The notes: generated from the letters alone by a model not told the origin. A stretch of 64,000 nucleotides of DNA from Algoriphagus litoralis (GCF_003259255.1 NZ_QGOL01000003.1:62001-126000); one strand, 5' to 3'; counted from the first letter of the stretch, positions 1 to 9,068 are shown. A program made the numbers and translations.

Positions 1-966
1 CCTGAGCAGATGTTTGACACATTTACTAGATCAGCTGTAAATGCAGCTTCGATTGGTCAAGTGCATCAAGCCACTCAAAACGGGAAAAAGTTAGCAGTAA
101 AGATCCAATATCCGGGTGTGGCTGATTCTGTGAGTTCTGATTTGAAATTAGTCAGACCTTTTGCCCTTCGCTTGCTCAATATGAATGAGAAAGAGTTGGA
201 CCACTATATGGAAGAAGTAGAAGAGCGGCTGGTAGAAGAGACGGACTATGTTTTGGAGGTAGAGCGATCCCGAGAGATTTCTCAGGCCTGTGGACATATT
301 CCAAACTTGAAATTCCCAACCTACTATGATGACTTGAGTTCGGATCGAATCATAACAATGGATTGGATTGCCGGTAAGCATATCAAGGAATGGATGGATA
401 CCAATCCTTCTCAAGAATCCAAAAATCAGATCGGTCAAGCTTTGTGGGATTTTTATCACCACCAAGTTCATAACCTGAAGCAGGTCCATGCGGATCCGCA
501 CCCAGGTAATTTCATTATTCAGGAAGGCGATCAGTTGGGAATTATTGATTTTGGCTGTGTCAAGGTTATCCCTGAGGATTTCTATCAAGGTTATTTTGCC
601 TTGATCAAAAAGGAATTGTTGATCAATCAAGAGGAATTGGATCAAATTTTCTTCGATCTGGAATTCATTTCAGACAAAGATAATGAGACCGAGCAGGCCT
701 ATTTTAAGGGTGTTTTCAGGGAAATGATTTCACTTTTGGGAAAGCCATTTCATGTCGAAAAGTTTGACTTTGCGGATGACAGTTTCTTCGAACAAATCTT
801 CCAGTTAGGTGATCGGATCTCTAATGACAAAATGTTCCGAAAGTCCAGACAAGCAAGAGGTTCCAGACATGGTTTATACATCAACAGAACTTATTTTGGA
901 TTATATAATTTACTGAATCAGCTTCAGGCTGAGGTGATAACCACTAAGCCGGATTGGCTGAAATAA
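1..966 (+). CDS. ABC1/AarF/UbiB-family atypical kinase, 5'-truncated by window edge
   Basis: The reading frame is already open at base 1 (codons for P-E-Q precede the first Met at 10), so the N-terminus lies outside the window. Visible family motifs are the Ala-rich loop AASIGQVHQA, the VAIK-like lysine in LAVKIQYPG, an acidic ETDY..E segment, the catalytic-loop equivalent HADPHPGNF and the DFG equivalent IIDFG. ABC1 proteins are atypical kinases or ATPases linked to quinone biosynthesis (UbiB, COQ8) or membrane lipid handling; the substrate here cannot be told. No membrane segment is seen in the visible part. It is followed by a repeat element rather than another gene on its strand, so it is probably the last gene of its unit. 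Confidence 0.9.
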   Translation, partial: PEQMFDTFTRSAVNAASIGQVHQATQNGKKLAVKIQYPGVADSVSSDLKLVRPFALRLLNMNEKELDHYMEEVEERLVEETDYVLEVERSREISQACGHIPNLKFPTYYDDLSSDRIITMDWIAGKHIKEWMDTNPSQESKNQIGQALWDFYHHQVHNLKQVHADPHPGNFIIQEGDQLGIIDFGCVKVIPEDFYQGYFALIKKELLINQEELDQIFFDLEFISDKDNETEQAYFKGVFREMISLLGKPFHVEKFDFADDSFFEQIFQLGDRISNDKMFRKSRQARGSRHGLYINRTYFGLYNLLNQLQAEVITTKPDWLK

Positions 967-984
967 GAAAAGCTTTAGAAATAC

Positions 985-1128
985 AAGAGGTTGTCTCATA
1001 ACTGCTGTTTGTCACATTGAGCGTAGTCGAAATGCGGCTGTATTCAATGCAAATGGCCTTCGTACTGCCCAACTCACGTTGGTCAGGTGCTCAGGCTGAC
1101 ACAATCAGGCCTTTTGAGACAACCTCTT
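985..1128. repeat. MITE/BIME-like palindromic element with 14-bp terminal inverted repeats
   Basis: A perfect 14-bp inverted repeat (985-998 AAGAGGTTGTCTCA, 1115-1128) bounds about 116 bp of non-coding DNA. Inside, 1011-1034 holds a GTCACATTGAGCGTAGTCG-type motif, and the opposite strand of about 1055-1100 reads as a diverged second copy (GTCAGCCTGAGC ... GAAGGCC). Motifs of this type recur as REP-like sequences in Bacteroidota genomes (from memory). The right arm runs into a T-tract (1127-1133), so the element could also terminate transcription of the upstream kinase gene. The remaining intergenic sequence to 1311 is AT-rich and shows only the hairpin listed next. Confidence 0.6.
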
Positions 1129-1284
1129 TTTTTGTCACACAATTAGAAGTTTTGCTACTTATAATTTAGCGGTATTAATCTAAATTGATTTTTAACCATT
1201 AAGGAAATTTAGAAATTAAGAATATCCCATCATCGGTTCAGGATGAGAAAACTAAATGTCCTAAATACTCTGAATGGTTCAAAC

Positions 1285-1304
1285 AAGGAGATTTTGACCT
1301 CCTT
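1285..1304 (+). terminator. Possible small rho-independent terminator
   Basis: AAGGAG (1285-1290), an 8-nt loop and CTCCTT (1299-1304) form a short stem ending in a T-rich stretch on the plus strand. It lies between the kinase gene and the convergent sorbosone-dehydrogenase-like gene. The stem is short, so this is tentative. Confidence 0.35.
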
Positions 1305-1311
1305 TTTCTAT

Positions 1312-2499
1312 TTATTTTGAATATGCGACCCGATAAATACAGTTTGCCATGTCATCTGAAATCAGCAAACTTCCATCCGGCAGTTCCTGCACATCGACAG
1401 GTCTTCCCCAGACTTCCTGAGAGGCTTCGTCTAGCCAGCCTTTGGCGAAGACTTCCTGACTTGTTACTTTTCCTGAATCATCAATCTTAGCCATCACCAC
1501 CTCATAGCCTGATTTTTTACTTCTATTCCAGCTGCCATGTTTTGCGATGATCGCTTGATTGTGATAGGATTCGGGAAACATTTCACCTTCGTAAAAGCGC
1601 ATACCGAGTGGCGCCACATGTGCGCCCAGTTTCGCAGCAGGTGCAACATATGCTGAAGCTTCTTTGCCTTTTGATCCAAACTCCGGGTCCTTTACTGTAC
1701 CTGCATGCCAGTAGGGATAACCAAAATGTTGGCCATCTTTGGTGACTCGATTGAGTTCGCAGTCCGGTGTGTCATCCCCTAGCATGTCGCGCCCATTGTC
1801 AGTAAACCACATTTCCTTGGTCTTTGGATGCCAATCAAATCCCACAGTATTTCGAACGCCATGAGCTACGATTTCTGGTTTGGAGCCGGCTTTGTTTACA
1901 TCCAAGCGGGTGATGCTTGCAAAAATTTCCTCTTCCGATTCACAGATATTGCATGGCGCGCCGACTGGCACATACAGCTTTCCATCCGGACCAAATGCAA
2001 TAAATTTCCAACCATGGTGGGTTTCTGTGGGGTATTGATCATACACTACTTCATACTTCGGGTTTCCCAAGGTATTCTGGATGTCCCTGAACCGGAGAAT
2101 ACGGCTCACCTCTGCGACATAGAGATCCCCATCCTTGTAAGCCACGCCGTTTGGCATTTTTAGTCCTTCGGCAAGGATGTATTTTGTCTCCGCTTTTCCA
2201 TCTCCATTTTCATCCACGAGCGCATAGACGTTTTTTTCTTGGCGGTTACCCACAAATACAATCCCATTGTCTGAAATCGCCATCGATCGGGCATTGGGAA
2301 CATCCGCTGCCCAAACTTCTATTTTGAAGCCTTGCGGAAGCTTAATTCGGTCGAGTTGGACATCTGCTTTTGCATTGTTGATGGCCTGCTTATTGTTTCC
2401 GTCAATAATCTGAGATTTCGGATTTTTACCTTGACAGCTGGCTTGAATGGATACCAAGCCAATAAAAAGGCCGAAAACTAGGTTTTTGGAGTTTTTCAT
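1312..2499 (-). CDS. Sorbosone/glucose dehydrogenase-like lipoprotein (GSDH beta-propeller)
   Basis: A 395-aa protein with a lipoprotein signal peptide: hydrophobic segment at residues 7-20 and Cys22 in a QASC lipobox. The mature part looks like the soluble glucose/sorbosone dehydrogenase propeller: repeated NG(I/V)..V motifs, GFDWHPKTKEMWFTDNGRD, and a C-terminal GRPVDV...DGSLLISDDMAN blade. Known relatives oxidise aldoses or sorbosone with PQQ, at the cell surface or in the periplasm; the true substrate here is unknown. A CNIC sequence is present but there is no CXXCH haem motif. It is a monocistronic minus-strand gene whose start region faces the ABC-F gene. Confidence 0.85.
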   Translation of the reverse strand: MKNSKNLVFGLFIGLVSIQASCQGKNPKSQIIDGNNKQAINNAKADVQLDRIKLPQGFKIEVWAADVPNARSMAISDNGIVFVGNRQEKNVYALVDENGDGKAETKYILAEGLKMPNGVAYKDGDLYVAEVSRILRFRDIQNTLGNPKYEVVYDQYPTETHHGWKFIAFGPDGKLYVPVGAPCNICESEEEIFASITRLDVNKAGSKPEIVAHGVRNTVGFDWHPKTKEMWFTDNGRDMLGDDTPDCELNRVTKDGQHFGYPYWHAGTVKDPEFGSKGKEASAYVAPAAKLGAHVAPLGMRFYEGEMFPESYHNQAIIAKHGSWNRSKKSGYEVVMAKIDDSGKVTSQEVFAKGWLDEASQEVWGRPVDVQELPDGSLLISDDMANCIYRVAYSK

Positions 2500-2575
2500 A
2501 AGTTGTGATTTGGAAAATTAAGCTAAACAATCTGAGAATGTTTTCCCAGTGAAGGTGTATAAACGGGTTAATGGT

Positions 2576-2583
2576 TATTTTTG
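2576..2583 (+). promoter_or_regulatory. Bacteroidota -7 promoter box (TATTTTTG)
   Basis: An exact TAnnTTTG match lies 4 nt before the ATG at 2588. The expected transcription start falls at or next to the start codon, suggesting a leaderless mRNA. This is one reason for choosing ATG 2588 over the upstream in-frame GTG at 2549. No clear -33 TTG was found. Confidence 0.6.
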
Positions 2584-2587
2584 CGCC

Positions 2588-4516
2588 ATGCTTTCAATCA
2601 GTAACCTATCCTATTTCATCGGCGGGCGACCGCTCTACGAAAACGCCAATCTTCACATCAAGCCAAAAGACAAAATCGGACTCGTTGGTCAAAATGGGAC
2701 CGGTAAGTCGACTTTGCTTAAAATCATCATTGGAGATTACCAGCCTACCACAGGAGAAGTACAAAAGGCAAAGGACTGTACAATCGGTTTTTTGAATCAG
2801 GATTTGCTCTCATTTCAGTCAGATGAAAGTATCCTCAATGTGGCTTTGGCTGCATTCAAAGAAACGCTACAGCTTCAGGATGAGATTGATGCCATTTTGA
2901 AAAAAATGGAAACTGACTATTCGGAGGAAATCATCAATCGGCTGGCCTTTCTTCAGGATCGATTTGAATCGAATGAAGGCTACACGATCAAAGCAAAAGC
3001 TGAGGAAGTCTTGGAAGGTATTGGGTTTCAAACTTCGGATCTGGACAAGCCTTTGCGGACTTTTTCGGGAGGCTGGAGAATGCGCGTGATGCTGGCCAAA
3101 CTTCTCTTGGAAAAGCCATCACTTCTGATGCTCGATGAACCAACCAACCACCTGGACTTACCTTCCATTCAATGGGTTGAAAATTACCTGAAAAACTATG
3201 AAGGGGCAGTGATTGTGGTTTCCCACGATCAGACATTTCTGGATAATTGCATCAGTTCCACGGTGGAGGTTGCCAATCAGTCCTTGACCTTGTATCCGGG
3301 GAATTACTCGTTTTATAAGGAGGAAAAGAAGATTCGAATGGAACTGCAGAACAATGCCTATGAGAATCAGCAGCAAATGATCAAGCAGACGGAGCGCTTC
3401 ATTGAGCGCTTCCGTGCCAAAGCGACTAAGTCAAATCAAGTCCAATCCCGCATCAAAGCTTTGGACCGTCTGGATCGTGTAAGCGAGGTGGTAAATGACG
3501 AAGCTTTCGTGAATTTCAAATTCAAGTTTTCTCAGAAGTCAGGTAGGGATGTGGTGGTTTTGGATCATGTGTCCAAAGCATATGGGGACTTGGTTATTTT
3601 GAAAAATACAACTGCCCGAATCGAAAGGGGAGACAAAATAGCCCTGATCGGAGCAAATGGAAAGGGAAAATCCACCCTTCTTAGGGTCATTGATGGCACG
3701 GAGAAGATAGAAGGGGATCGAAGCGAAGGACATAATGTGATCAAAGCCTTTTTTGCGCAGCACCAGCTGGAAGCCCTGACCTTGGATAATGAAATCATCC
3801 AAGAAATGGCCCAAGCCGGAAGTAAAAAAACCGAAATGGAATTGCGTGGGGTTTTGGGTTGTTTCCTTTTTTCTAATGAAGAAGTGTACAAGAAAATCAA
3901 AGTACTTTCTGGAGGCGAGAAATCTCGTGTGGCTCTGGCGAAAACTTTGATTTCAGAGGCGAATTTTCTTCTGCTAGATGAACCGACCAACCACCTGGAT
4001 TTCCAGTCGGTCAATATTCTCATTCAGGCACTTCAGCAATATGAAGGCACATTCATTACCGTTTCCCACGATCGACATTTTATCAAAGGGGTGGCCAATA
4101 AGATCTGGTACATCGAGGATAAAGAGATCAAAGAATATCCGGGAACGTATGACGAGTATGAGTTTTGGAAAAGTCAACAGTTGGAAGTAAAAACGGTACC
4201 GAATCCTACTGAAAAAATCGAAAAGAAACCTCAGCCAATCGCTCCAAAATCAAGCCCTGAGGCAGTGCAAGCGAAGAAGGATATAAAAAAACTAGAGGAA
4301 CAGCTCTCAAAAATCGAAAAAGAAATTGAGTCTCTGGAACTCCTGAAATCTGAAACTGAGGAAAAAATGGCTGATCCTGAAATTTATGTAGATGAGGTAA
4401 AAGCACAGAAACTTCAGGATAGTTACCAGAGTATTCAAAGTAGTCTTTATGAATTGAATGCAAAATGGGAAAATCTGGTTGATCAGATTTCTTCATTGCA
4501 GGAATTGGCAGGATAA
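2588..4516 (+). CDS. ABC-F family ATP-binding protein (Uup/EttA-like, C-terminal coiled coil)
   Basis: A 642-aa soluble protein with two ABC ATPase domains and no membrane segments. Visible are Walker A sequences GQNGTGKST and GANGKGKST, signature motifs FSGGWRMR and LSGGEKSR, and paired MLDEPTNHLDL / LLDEPTNHLDF Walker B segments, with an interdomain linker rich in basic and helical residues. Residues from about 560 on form a Lys/Glu-rich coiled coil typical of Uup-type ABC-F proteins. ABC-F proteins act on ribosomes to relieve stalling or regulate translation; antibiotic protection cannot be inferred. The start at 2588 is chosen because the family begins at MLSISNLSY and a -7 box sits immediately upstream. 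Confidence 0.93.
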   Translation: MLSISNLSYFIGGRPLYENANLHIKPKDKIGLVGQNGTGKSTLLKIIIGDYQPTTGEVQKAKDCTIGFLNQDLLSFQSDESILNVALAAFKETLQLQDEIDAILKKMETDYSEEIINRLAFLQDRFESNEGYTIKAKAEEVLEGIGFQTSDLDKPLRTFSGGWRMRVMLAKLLLEKPSLLMLDEPTNHLDLPSIQWVENYLKNYEGAVIVVSHDQTFLDNCISSTVEVANQSLTLYPGNYSFYKEEKKIRMELQNNAYENQQQMIKQTERFIERFRAKATKSNQVQSRIKALDRLDRVSEVVNDEAFVNFKFKFSQKSGRDVVVLDHVSKAYGDLVILKNTTARIERGDKIALIGANGKGKSTLLRVIDGTEKIEGDRSEGHNVIKAFFAQHQLEALTLDNEIIQEMAQAGSKKTEMELRGVLGCFLFSNEEVYKKIKVLSGGEKSRVALAKTLISEANFLLLDEPTNHLDFQSVNILIQALQQYEGTFITVSHDRHFIKGVANKIWYIEDKEIKEYPGTYDEYEFWKSQQLEVKTVPNPTEKIEKKPQPIAPKSSPEAVQAKKDIKKLEEQLSKIEKEIESLELLKSETEEKMADPEIYVDEVKAQKLQDSYQSIQSSLYELNAKWENLVDQISSLQELAG

Positions 4517-4555
4517 TAGCCTTTGCTTTTGGGCTAAATTCTTTATTTTCAAGCT

Positions 4556-5830
4556 ATGTCAAGCAAATTCCTTCTAGGTTTTCTATCGATTTTCTTAATT
4601 GTGACCGAGAGCTCTTTTTCTCAAGTTTTAGAGGATAAAGTGTATTCGGAGCATGTTCATTCGGTTAGGTTGTTTCCGCAGGGAATACAGCAAGATAGTC
4701 AGCTAGATGCACCGGTCATATCGCTATCGGACTCCAGACCATTGGTTTTATTATTTGATGACATCTCCTATGATCCTGAACAGTATTCGGCAAAATTAAT
4801 CCATTGCGATGCGGATTGGAAGCAGTCCTCACTTCGCAACAATGACTTTTCTGTCAATTTCAATGAGTATAATATTCAGGATTACAGCTATTCAGTCAAT
4901 ACCCGGATCCCTTACGTTCACTATGCTTTCACCGTTCCGAGAGTCACAAAATCCGGAAATTATGTTCTGAAAGTCTATAAAAACCGTAACGAAAACGAGG
5001 TCATTCTTACCCGTAGGTTTATGGTTTATGAGGAGCTTTTTGCAATAGGAGCATCTATAGTTCCTCCCACGCAGACTGAAGACAGGAGGGCTCTACAGCA
5101 AATAAACGTGGCAGTCAATTACTCCAAGGTGGATTTGGTGGACCCCACCACTCAGGTTAAGGTGATTATTCGCCAAAACCAGCGTTGGGATAATGCCAAA
5201 TTTCTCAGCAAGCCCACTTTTCTAAATCAAAGTGCCAAGACCATCCGATATGAGCCATTTGATGGATCGAGCACGTTCATGGCAGGCAATGAATTCCGAT
5301 TTGTAGACCTTCGGTTTATCCGTGCCACAGGAGTGAATATTGCTGATGTGAAAGTAGAGGAATCAGTGATTTTTGCGAATACCCTACTTGATAAAGCAAG
5401 ACCAGGAGGAGCTTATTCACAATATCTCGATTTGAATGGGCAGTATATCATCTTTACCAATGATCGACCGGGAGGAGACCCTGAGGTAGAGAGTGAATAT
5501 ATTTATACCACCTTCAATTTTCAGGCAGATCCAGGTCGGGAGGTAGTGATGCTCGGTTCCTTGACCAACTGGGGTAAGAGTCCTGAAGCCAAATTGTCCT
5601 ATGATCCCAAGTCAGGTATCTATAGCACTTCTATTCTGCTAAAGCAGGGTTGGTATGATTATCAGTTTGCATTCTCAGGTCCTGATGGCTATGATTCTGA
5701 TCCGATCGAGGGAAGCCATTTTGAGACCGAAAACGAATATGAGGTTTTGGTCTATTACAGAGCTTTGGGATCAAGATATGATCAACTTGTCGGCTATGTA
5801 TACTTACAACCTAACAGGAGAAGGATATAA
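4556..5830 (+). CDS. Type IX secretion system plug-like protein (DUF5103 family)
   Basis: A 424-aa exported protein with an N-terminal signal peptide (cleavage probably after SSFSQ). The rest is beta-rich with the family pattern: LFPQG, PLVLLFDD, YSAKLIHCDADWKQS, then a C-terminal sandwich (VVMLGSLTNWG ... WYDYQFAF) resembling a carbohydrate-binding-module fold. DUF5103 members include the protein that plugs the SprA translocon of the type IX secretion system (known from the gliding bacterium Flavobacterium), and its presence suggests the organism has T9SS. The gene follows the ABC-F gene by 39 bp and ends at a strong shared terminator. Family assignment is fairly firm; the plug role is by homology. 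Confidence 0.8.
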   Translation: MSSKFLLGFLSIFLIVTESSFSQVLEDKVYSEHVHSVRLFPQGIQQDSQLDAPVISLSDSRPLVLLFDDISYDPEQYSAKLIHCDADWKQSSLRNNDFSVNFNEYNIQDYSYSVNTRIPYVHYAFTVPRVTKSGNYVLKVYKNRNENEVILTRRFMVYEELFAIGASIVPPTQTEDRRALQQINVAVNYSKVDLVDPTTQVKVIIRQNQRWDNAKFLSKPTFLNQSAKTIRYEPFDGSSTFMAGNEFRFVDLRFIRATGVNIADVKVEESVIFANTLLDKARPGGAYSQYLDLNGQYIIFTNDRPGGDPEVESEYIYTTFNFQADPGREVVMLGSLTNWGKSPEAKLSYDPKSGIYSTSILLKQGWYDYQFAFSGPDGYDSDPIEGSHFETENEYEVLVYYRALGSRYDQLVGYVYLQPNRRRI

Positions 5831-5831
5831 A

Positions 5832-5859
5832 AAAATCCTCTCTGTAAGGAGAGGATTTT
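5832..5859. terminator. Bidirectional rho-independent terminator
   Basis: A perfect 11-bp stem (AAAATCCTCTC at 5832-5842, GAGAGGATTTT at 5849-5859) with a 6-nt loop. It has a T-rich tail on the plus strand and a shorter one on the minus strand. It lies between the convergent plug-protein and Cas6-like genes and can serve both. Confidence 0.85.
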
Positions 5860-5863
5860 GTTT

Positions 5864-6763
5864 TTATAGTTCTTCAGAGATATCAGTATCAGATTCAGCG
5901 TCTTCAGAAGTAGGGGCGACATTTTGCCTTACTCTATCGGTTGGCTTGTAAGGAACAAATCCCTCACGTTTGAATTTGTAGCTTGTCGTCCTATTGGTGC
6001 CTGCAGGATGGTTGGCTAGATCCAACATTCCAAAGCCTTTGTGGGTAAATGCACCCAGTCCACATTTGAACACGAAATCCTGAACCTCAGGAGCAGCATA
6101 CAACGTGAACGGCAGGGTATATCCTCTCACTTCGTACTTCACATCCATGTCATAGACGGCATAGATTCTTGCAAACTTCTTTTGCTGTTCCTTCAATTTG
6201 TTGACATAAACCATGTCAGGAACCACTTGAAATTTGAAGAAAGATTCCATCTGCTCTGGAGTGTACCAGCCGGATTTTTCCATCCTAGTCAAAGTAGATT
6301 CGTAGAGGAGATCCGAAAACTCATCGCTGTCCGGATTGATAAATCGCTTACCAGCTTCCTCATTGAAAGCCGGAGTGATCAATACAAGCGGAGAAATACA
6401 GACGAATTTGTTATTGGTTTCGAGCGTCGGCTCTGTTTCCAATTCGGTGTATTCCGGCGATAAGATCAGATTGCCCAGTTCGATTTTTGGCGTAGCAAAA
6501 ACCTGCTCAAGCAAATAGTCCATAAAGTCCTCGCTTTGTGAAGAAAGGACGAGCGTAACCAGACTGGAGTAATAGTGCAACCCACTTCTACTTACTTTGG
6601 TCTGGCCTTTCAAGCCAGAAAAGTTGAAGAAGTTATAGTTGAAGAATTCCTCTCTTCCTCCTTTCACAATCAACCCCTTTAGGAATTGTGCCAGGATGTA
6701 CTGATGATGAAAAGGCAAATAGGAGCCTTTGTTTTTTAGTGAAAATATTAGTCTAACTCTCAC
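5864..6763 (-). CDS. cas6: Cas6-like CRISPR RNA endoribonuclease, solitary
   Basis: A 299-aa protein with Cas6/RAMP hallmarks: an MRVRLIFSL first strand, a LPFHHQYILAQFLKGL helix carrying His19/His20 (candidate catalytic base), an FNFSGL strand, and a Gly-rich loop GLGAFTHKGFGMLD at 235-248 matching the family's GxxxxxGFG signature. Cas6 cleaves CRISPR repeat RNA to make guides. No other cas gene and no repeat array is visible in this window. Unlike most Cas6 proteins, about 50 residues follow the Gly-rich loop, ending in an acidic Ser/Asp/Glu tail. It has its own promoter and lies next to conserved housekeeping genes, which suggests a stable chromosomal gene that may have been co-opted. Family confidence is high; function is open. 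Confidence 0.82.
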   Translation of the reverse strand: MRVRLIFSLKNKGSYLPFHHQYILAQFLKGLIVKGGREEFFNYNFFNFSGLKGQTKVSRSGLHYYSSLVTLVLSSQSEDFMDYLLEQVFATPKIELGNLILSPEYTELETEPTLETNNKFVCISPLVLITPAFNEEAGKRFINPDSDEFSDLLYESTLTRMEKSGWYTPEQMESFFKFQVVPDMVYVNKLKEQQKKFARIYAVYDMDVKYEVRGYTLPFTLYAAPEVQDFVFKCGLGAFTHKGFGMLDLANHPAGTNRTTSYKFKREGFVPYKPTDRVRQNVAPTSEDAESDTDISEEL

Positions 6764-6833
6764 GATGATTTAAAAATAAAATGAGACAAATATGAATTAA
6801 AATACTTACGTGTTTGGGTGTATAAGCAGGTGA

Positions 6834-6866
6834 CAAAAGTACAAATAAAATTCAAAAAAAGTCAAA
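6834..6866 (-). promoter_or_regulatory. Promoter of the cas6-like gene (TTTG-N21-TACTTTTG)
   Basis: On the minus strand an exact -7 box TACTTTTG (6834-6841) is preceded after 21 nt by TTTG (6863-6866), matching the Bacteroidota -33/-7 pattern. The -33 element overlaps the end of ychF. The predicted 5' leader before cas6 is about 60 nt. It indicates that cas6 can be transcribed independently of ychF. Confidence 0.6.
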
Positions 6867-7959
6867 CGTTGAACCTAAAATGCATAATATCACCGTCTTT
6901 TACCACGTATTCTTTTCCTTCAATTGAGATTTTGCCATTTTCGCGGCAGCCAGCCTCATTTTTGAATTGTTGGTAATCAGCGAGTTTGATTACTTCCGCC
7001 TTAATAAATCCACGCTCAAAATCTGTATGGATCACGCCAGCCGCCTGAGGTGCTTTCCAACCTTTTTTAATTGTCCAAGCTCGTACTTCCTGAACACCTG
7101 CGGTGAAATAAGTAATGAGATCTAACAGCGAGTAAGCCCCTGATATTAATTTATTTAGGCCACTTTCTTCCAGTCCATATTCGGAAAGAAACATGGCTTT
7201 CTCTTCCAAATCTTCAAATTCTGCAATTTGGGATTCGATGGCTGCACAAAGTAGTATTACCTCAGCATTTTCCTCTTTTACCTTGTCTTTGAGAATTTCT
7301 ACAAATTTATTTCCAGTCAGAATGCTGCTTTCATCCACATTGGCCACATAGAGAACAGGTTTGATGGTGAGTAGATGAAGATCTCTCACCGCTTCGAGTT
7401 CCTCTTTATCGGCTTCTACTGCACGGGCATTGAGTCCGGATGTGAGGCCATCCTTGAATCTGTTTAGGATTTCAAGTTCAACTCTTGCTTTTGCATCTCC
7501 CGCTTTGGCGATTTTTTCTACCTTTTGGATTTTCTTTTCTACAGATTCAAGATCTTTTAACTGGAGTTCTGTATCGATCACTTCCTTGTCAAAAATAGGA
7601 TCAACACCGCCGGCGACATGGACGATGTTTTCATCTTCAAAACAACGGATCACATGAATGATCGCATCCACCTCCCGAATATTTGCCAGGAACTTATTGC
7701 CCAGCCCTTCACCTTTGGAAGCACCTTTGACCAGTCCTGCAATGTCAACAAATTCAATGATTGTAGGGACTACGCGTTGTGGATTGACCAGATCCTCTAG
7801 GATTTGAAGTCGCTTATCAGGTACAGATACGACGCCTACATTAGGCTCTATAGTACAGAAAGGAAAGTTTGCTGCTTCTGCTTTGGCGCTAGATAGCGCG
7901 TTAAACAAGGTGGATTTTCCAACATTTGGAAGTCCAACAATGCCACATTGTAATGCCAT
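6862..7959 (-). CDS. ychF: Redox-regulated ATPase YchF (OLA1/Obg family)
   Basis: A 365-aa protein of standard length. It has a P-loop [14 protein letters not shown] near residue 8, switch/G3 [17 protein letters not shown], the unusual NVDE in place of NKxD (family trait linked to ATP preference), a coiled-coil insertion around 130-190, and a C-terminal TGS domain ([14 protein letters not shown]...[12 protein letters not shown]). YchF binds ribosomes and affects translation and oxidative stress responses. Its ATG shares one base with the stop of the upstream permease gene (TAATG), so the two are likely translationally coupled. Confidence 0.97.
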   Translation of the reverse strand: MALQCGIVGLPNVGKSTLFNALSSAKAEAANFPFCTIEPNVGVVSVPDKRLQILEDLVNPQRVVPTIIEFVDIAGLVKGASKGEGLGNKFLANIREVDAIIHVIRCFEDENIVHVAGGVDPIFDKEVIDTELQLKDLESVEKKIQKVEKIAKAGDAKARVELEILNRFKDGLTSGLNARAVEADKEELEAVRDLHLLTIKPVLYVANVDESSILTGNKFVEILKDKVKEENAEVILLCAAIESQIAEFEDLEEKAMFLSEYGLEESGLNKLISGAYSLLDLITYFTAGVQEVRAWTIKKGWKAPQAAGVIHTDFERGFIKAEVIKLADYQQFKNEAGCRENGKISIEGKEYVVKDGDIMHFRFNV

Positions 7960-9053
7960 TAATTCGTTGATTTAATTTTAAATATTCGATAGGATTTGTA
8001 CCCTCTGAAGAACTCCAATACAGAGACCCTGAAAATGGTATAAACCGGGATTGCAAAGATCATCCCAAGGATTCCTGCGATTTTTGCCCCGACAAAGATA
8101 ATAACAAATATCTCAAGCGGATGTGCCTTTACAGTTTTGGAGAAAATCATCGGCTGTAGGACCACATTGTCAGTCAGTTGGACAAATGCAAATACAGACA
8201 AAATCTTGAAAAGGAAGTAGGTATATTCTGCGTCACTACTAAATGTACCCGTGGATATGCCGACTATAATCCCGAAAACAGAGCCCAAAATCGGTCCCGC
8301 GTAGGGAATTAGATTGGCAACTGCAGCAAATAATGCAATCGTAAGCGCATACTCTACACCTGCAAGTGTCAACCCTAGGCTAGCCAATGAGAATATGAAT
8401 AACATCTGAATCAATAGACCAAAGAGGTAATTTGACAGGAGTTTTTCCACTTTGGTAAACGTAGCCACGGATAATTCAAAGTAGGCATTCGGAATCAGGT
8501 TTAGAAGGTTCCTGCGCAAAAGTCCATTTTCCAATAACAGAAAAAAAGTAATAAAGCCCACAGCCATGATCCCGATCAATAAACTGCTCGTAACATTGAT
8601 CAAACCGCTGATGAATCCTCCGAAATCAAAGGTCTTAATGAATTGGATCAGGGTCGTTTTGAGTTCTTCAAAAAGTGATCCTGGTTTGTTTTCAAGTAAT
8701 TGGTAGCGAAGCAGGACGCGTTCCATTTGTCCTATTGGTTCCTGGACCTGAAGGTAAATTCCTTCCAGATCCATCTCCGATAGGATGATCAATTGGTTAT
8801 TGATCAGAGGAAGAAACATCAGACTCAAAAGGAAGATCAAAAGTATAATCGCTGAATAGGATATCAGAATCGCCAGCCATCTGGGAATGTGCTGTCTGAC
8901 TAGATGAAAGTCATTGATCCGATTCGTCAATGGCCGAAGTAAGGCGGCCAAAATCAGGGAGATAATCAAGTACAGGGTGACATTGGAAAAATACCAGCCA
9001 AACAACAAGAATGCTGCAATGAACAAAATCAAATAAATGAAAAATCGCTGCAT
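7959..9053 (-). CDS. AI-2E family transporter (PerM-like permease)
   Basis: A 364-aa integral membrane protein with about 7-8 hydrophobic segments in the AI-2E/PerM arrangement: paired N-terminal helices (residues 3-40), a periplasmic region around 90-150, then a C-terminal membrane block with the family motif NLIPYAGPILGSVFGII and a late VQLTDNVVLQPMIFS segment. Family members are implicated in export of AI-2 or in Na+/H+ exchange; the substrate here is unknown. It is cotranscribed with ychF (1-bp overlap) from a promoter at about 9090. A same-length paralogue lies at 21976-23070. Confidence 0.88.
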   Translation of the reverse strand: MQRFFIYLILFIAAFLLFGWYFSNVTLYLIISLILAALLRPLTNRINDFHLVRQHIPRWLAILISYSAIILLIFLLSLMFLPLINNQLIILSEMDLEGIYLQVQEPIGQMERVLLRYQLLENKPGSLFEELKTTLIQFIKTFDFGGFISGLINVTSSLLIGIMAVGFITFFLLLENGLLRRNLLNLIPNAYFELSVATFTKVEKLLSNYLFGLLIQMLFIFSLASLGLTLAGVEYALTIALFAAVANLIPYAGPILGSVFGIIVGISTGTFSSDAEYTYFLFKILSVFAFVQLTDNVVLQPMIFSKTVKAHPLEIFVIIFVGAKIAGILGMIFAIPVYTIFRVSVLEFFRGYKSYRIFKIKSTN

Positions 9054-9068
9054 AACTTCAAAAGAAAA

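Noticed and set aside
5830..7000. CRISPR array next to the Cas6-like gene
   Set aside because: The flanking DNA was read for regularly spaced direct repeats; only a terminator hairpin and a promoter are present.
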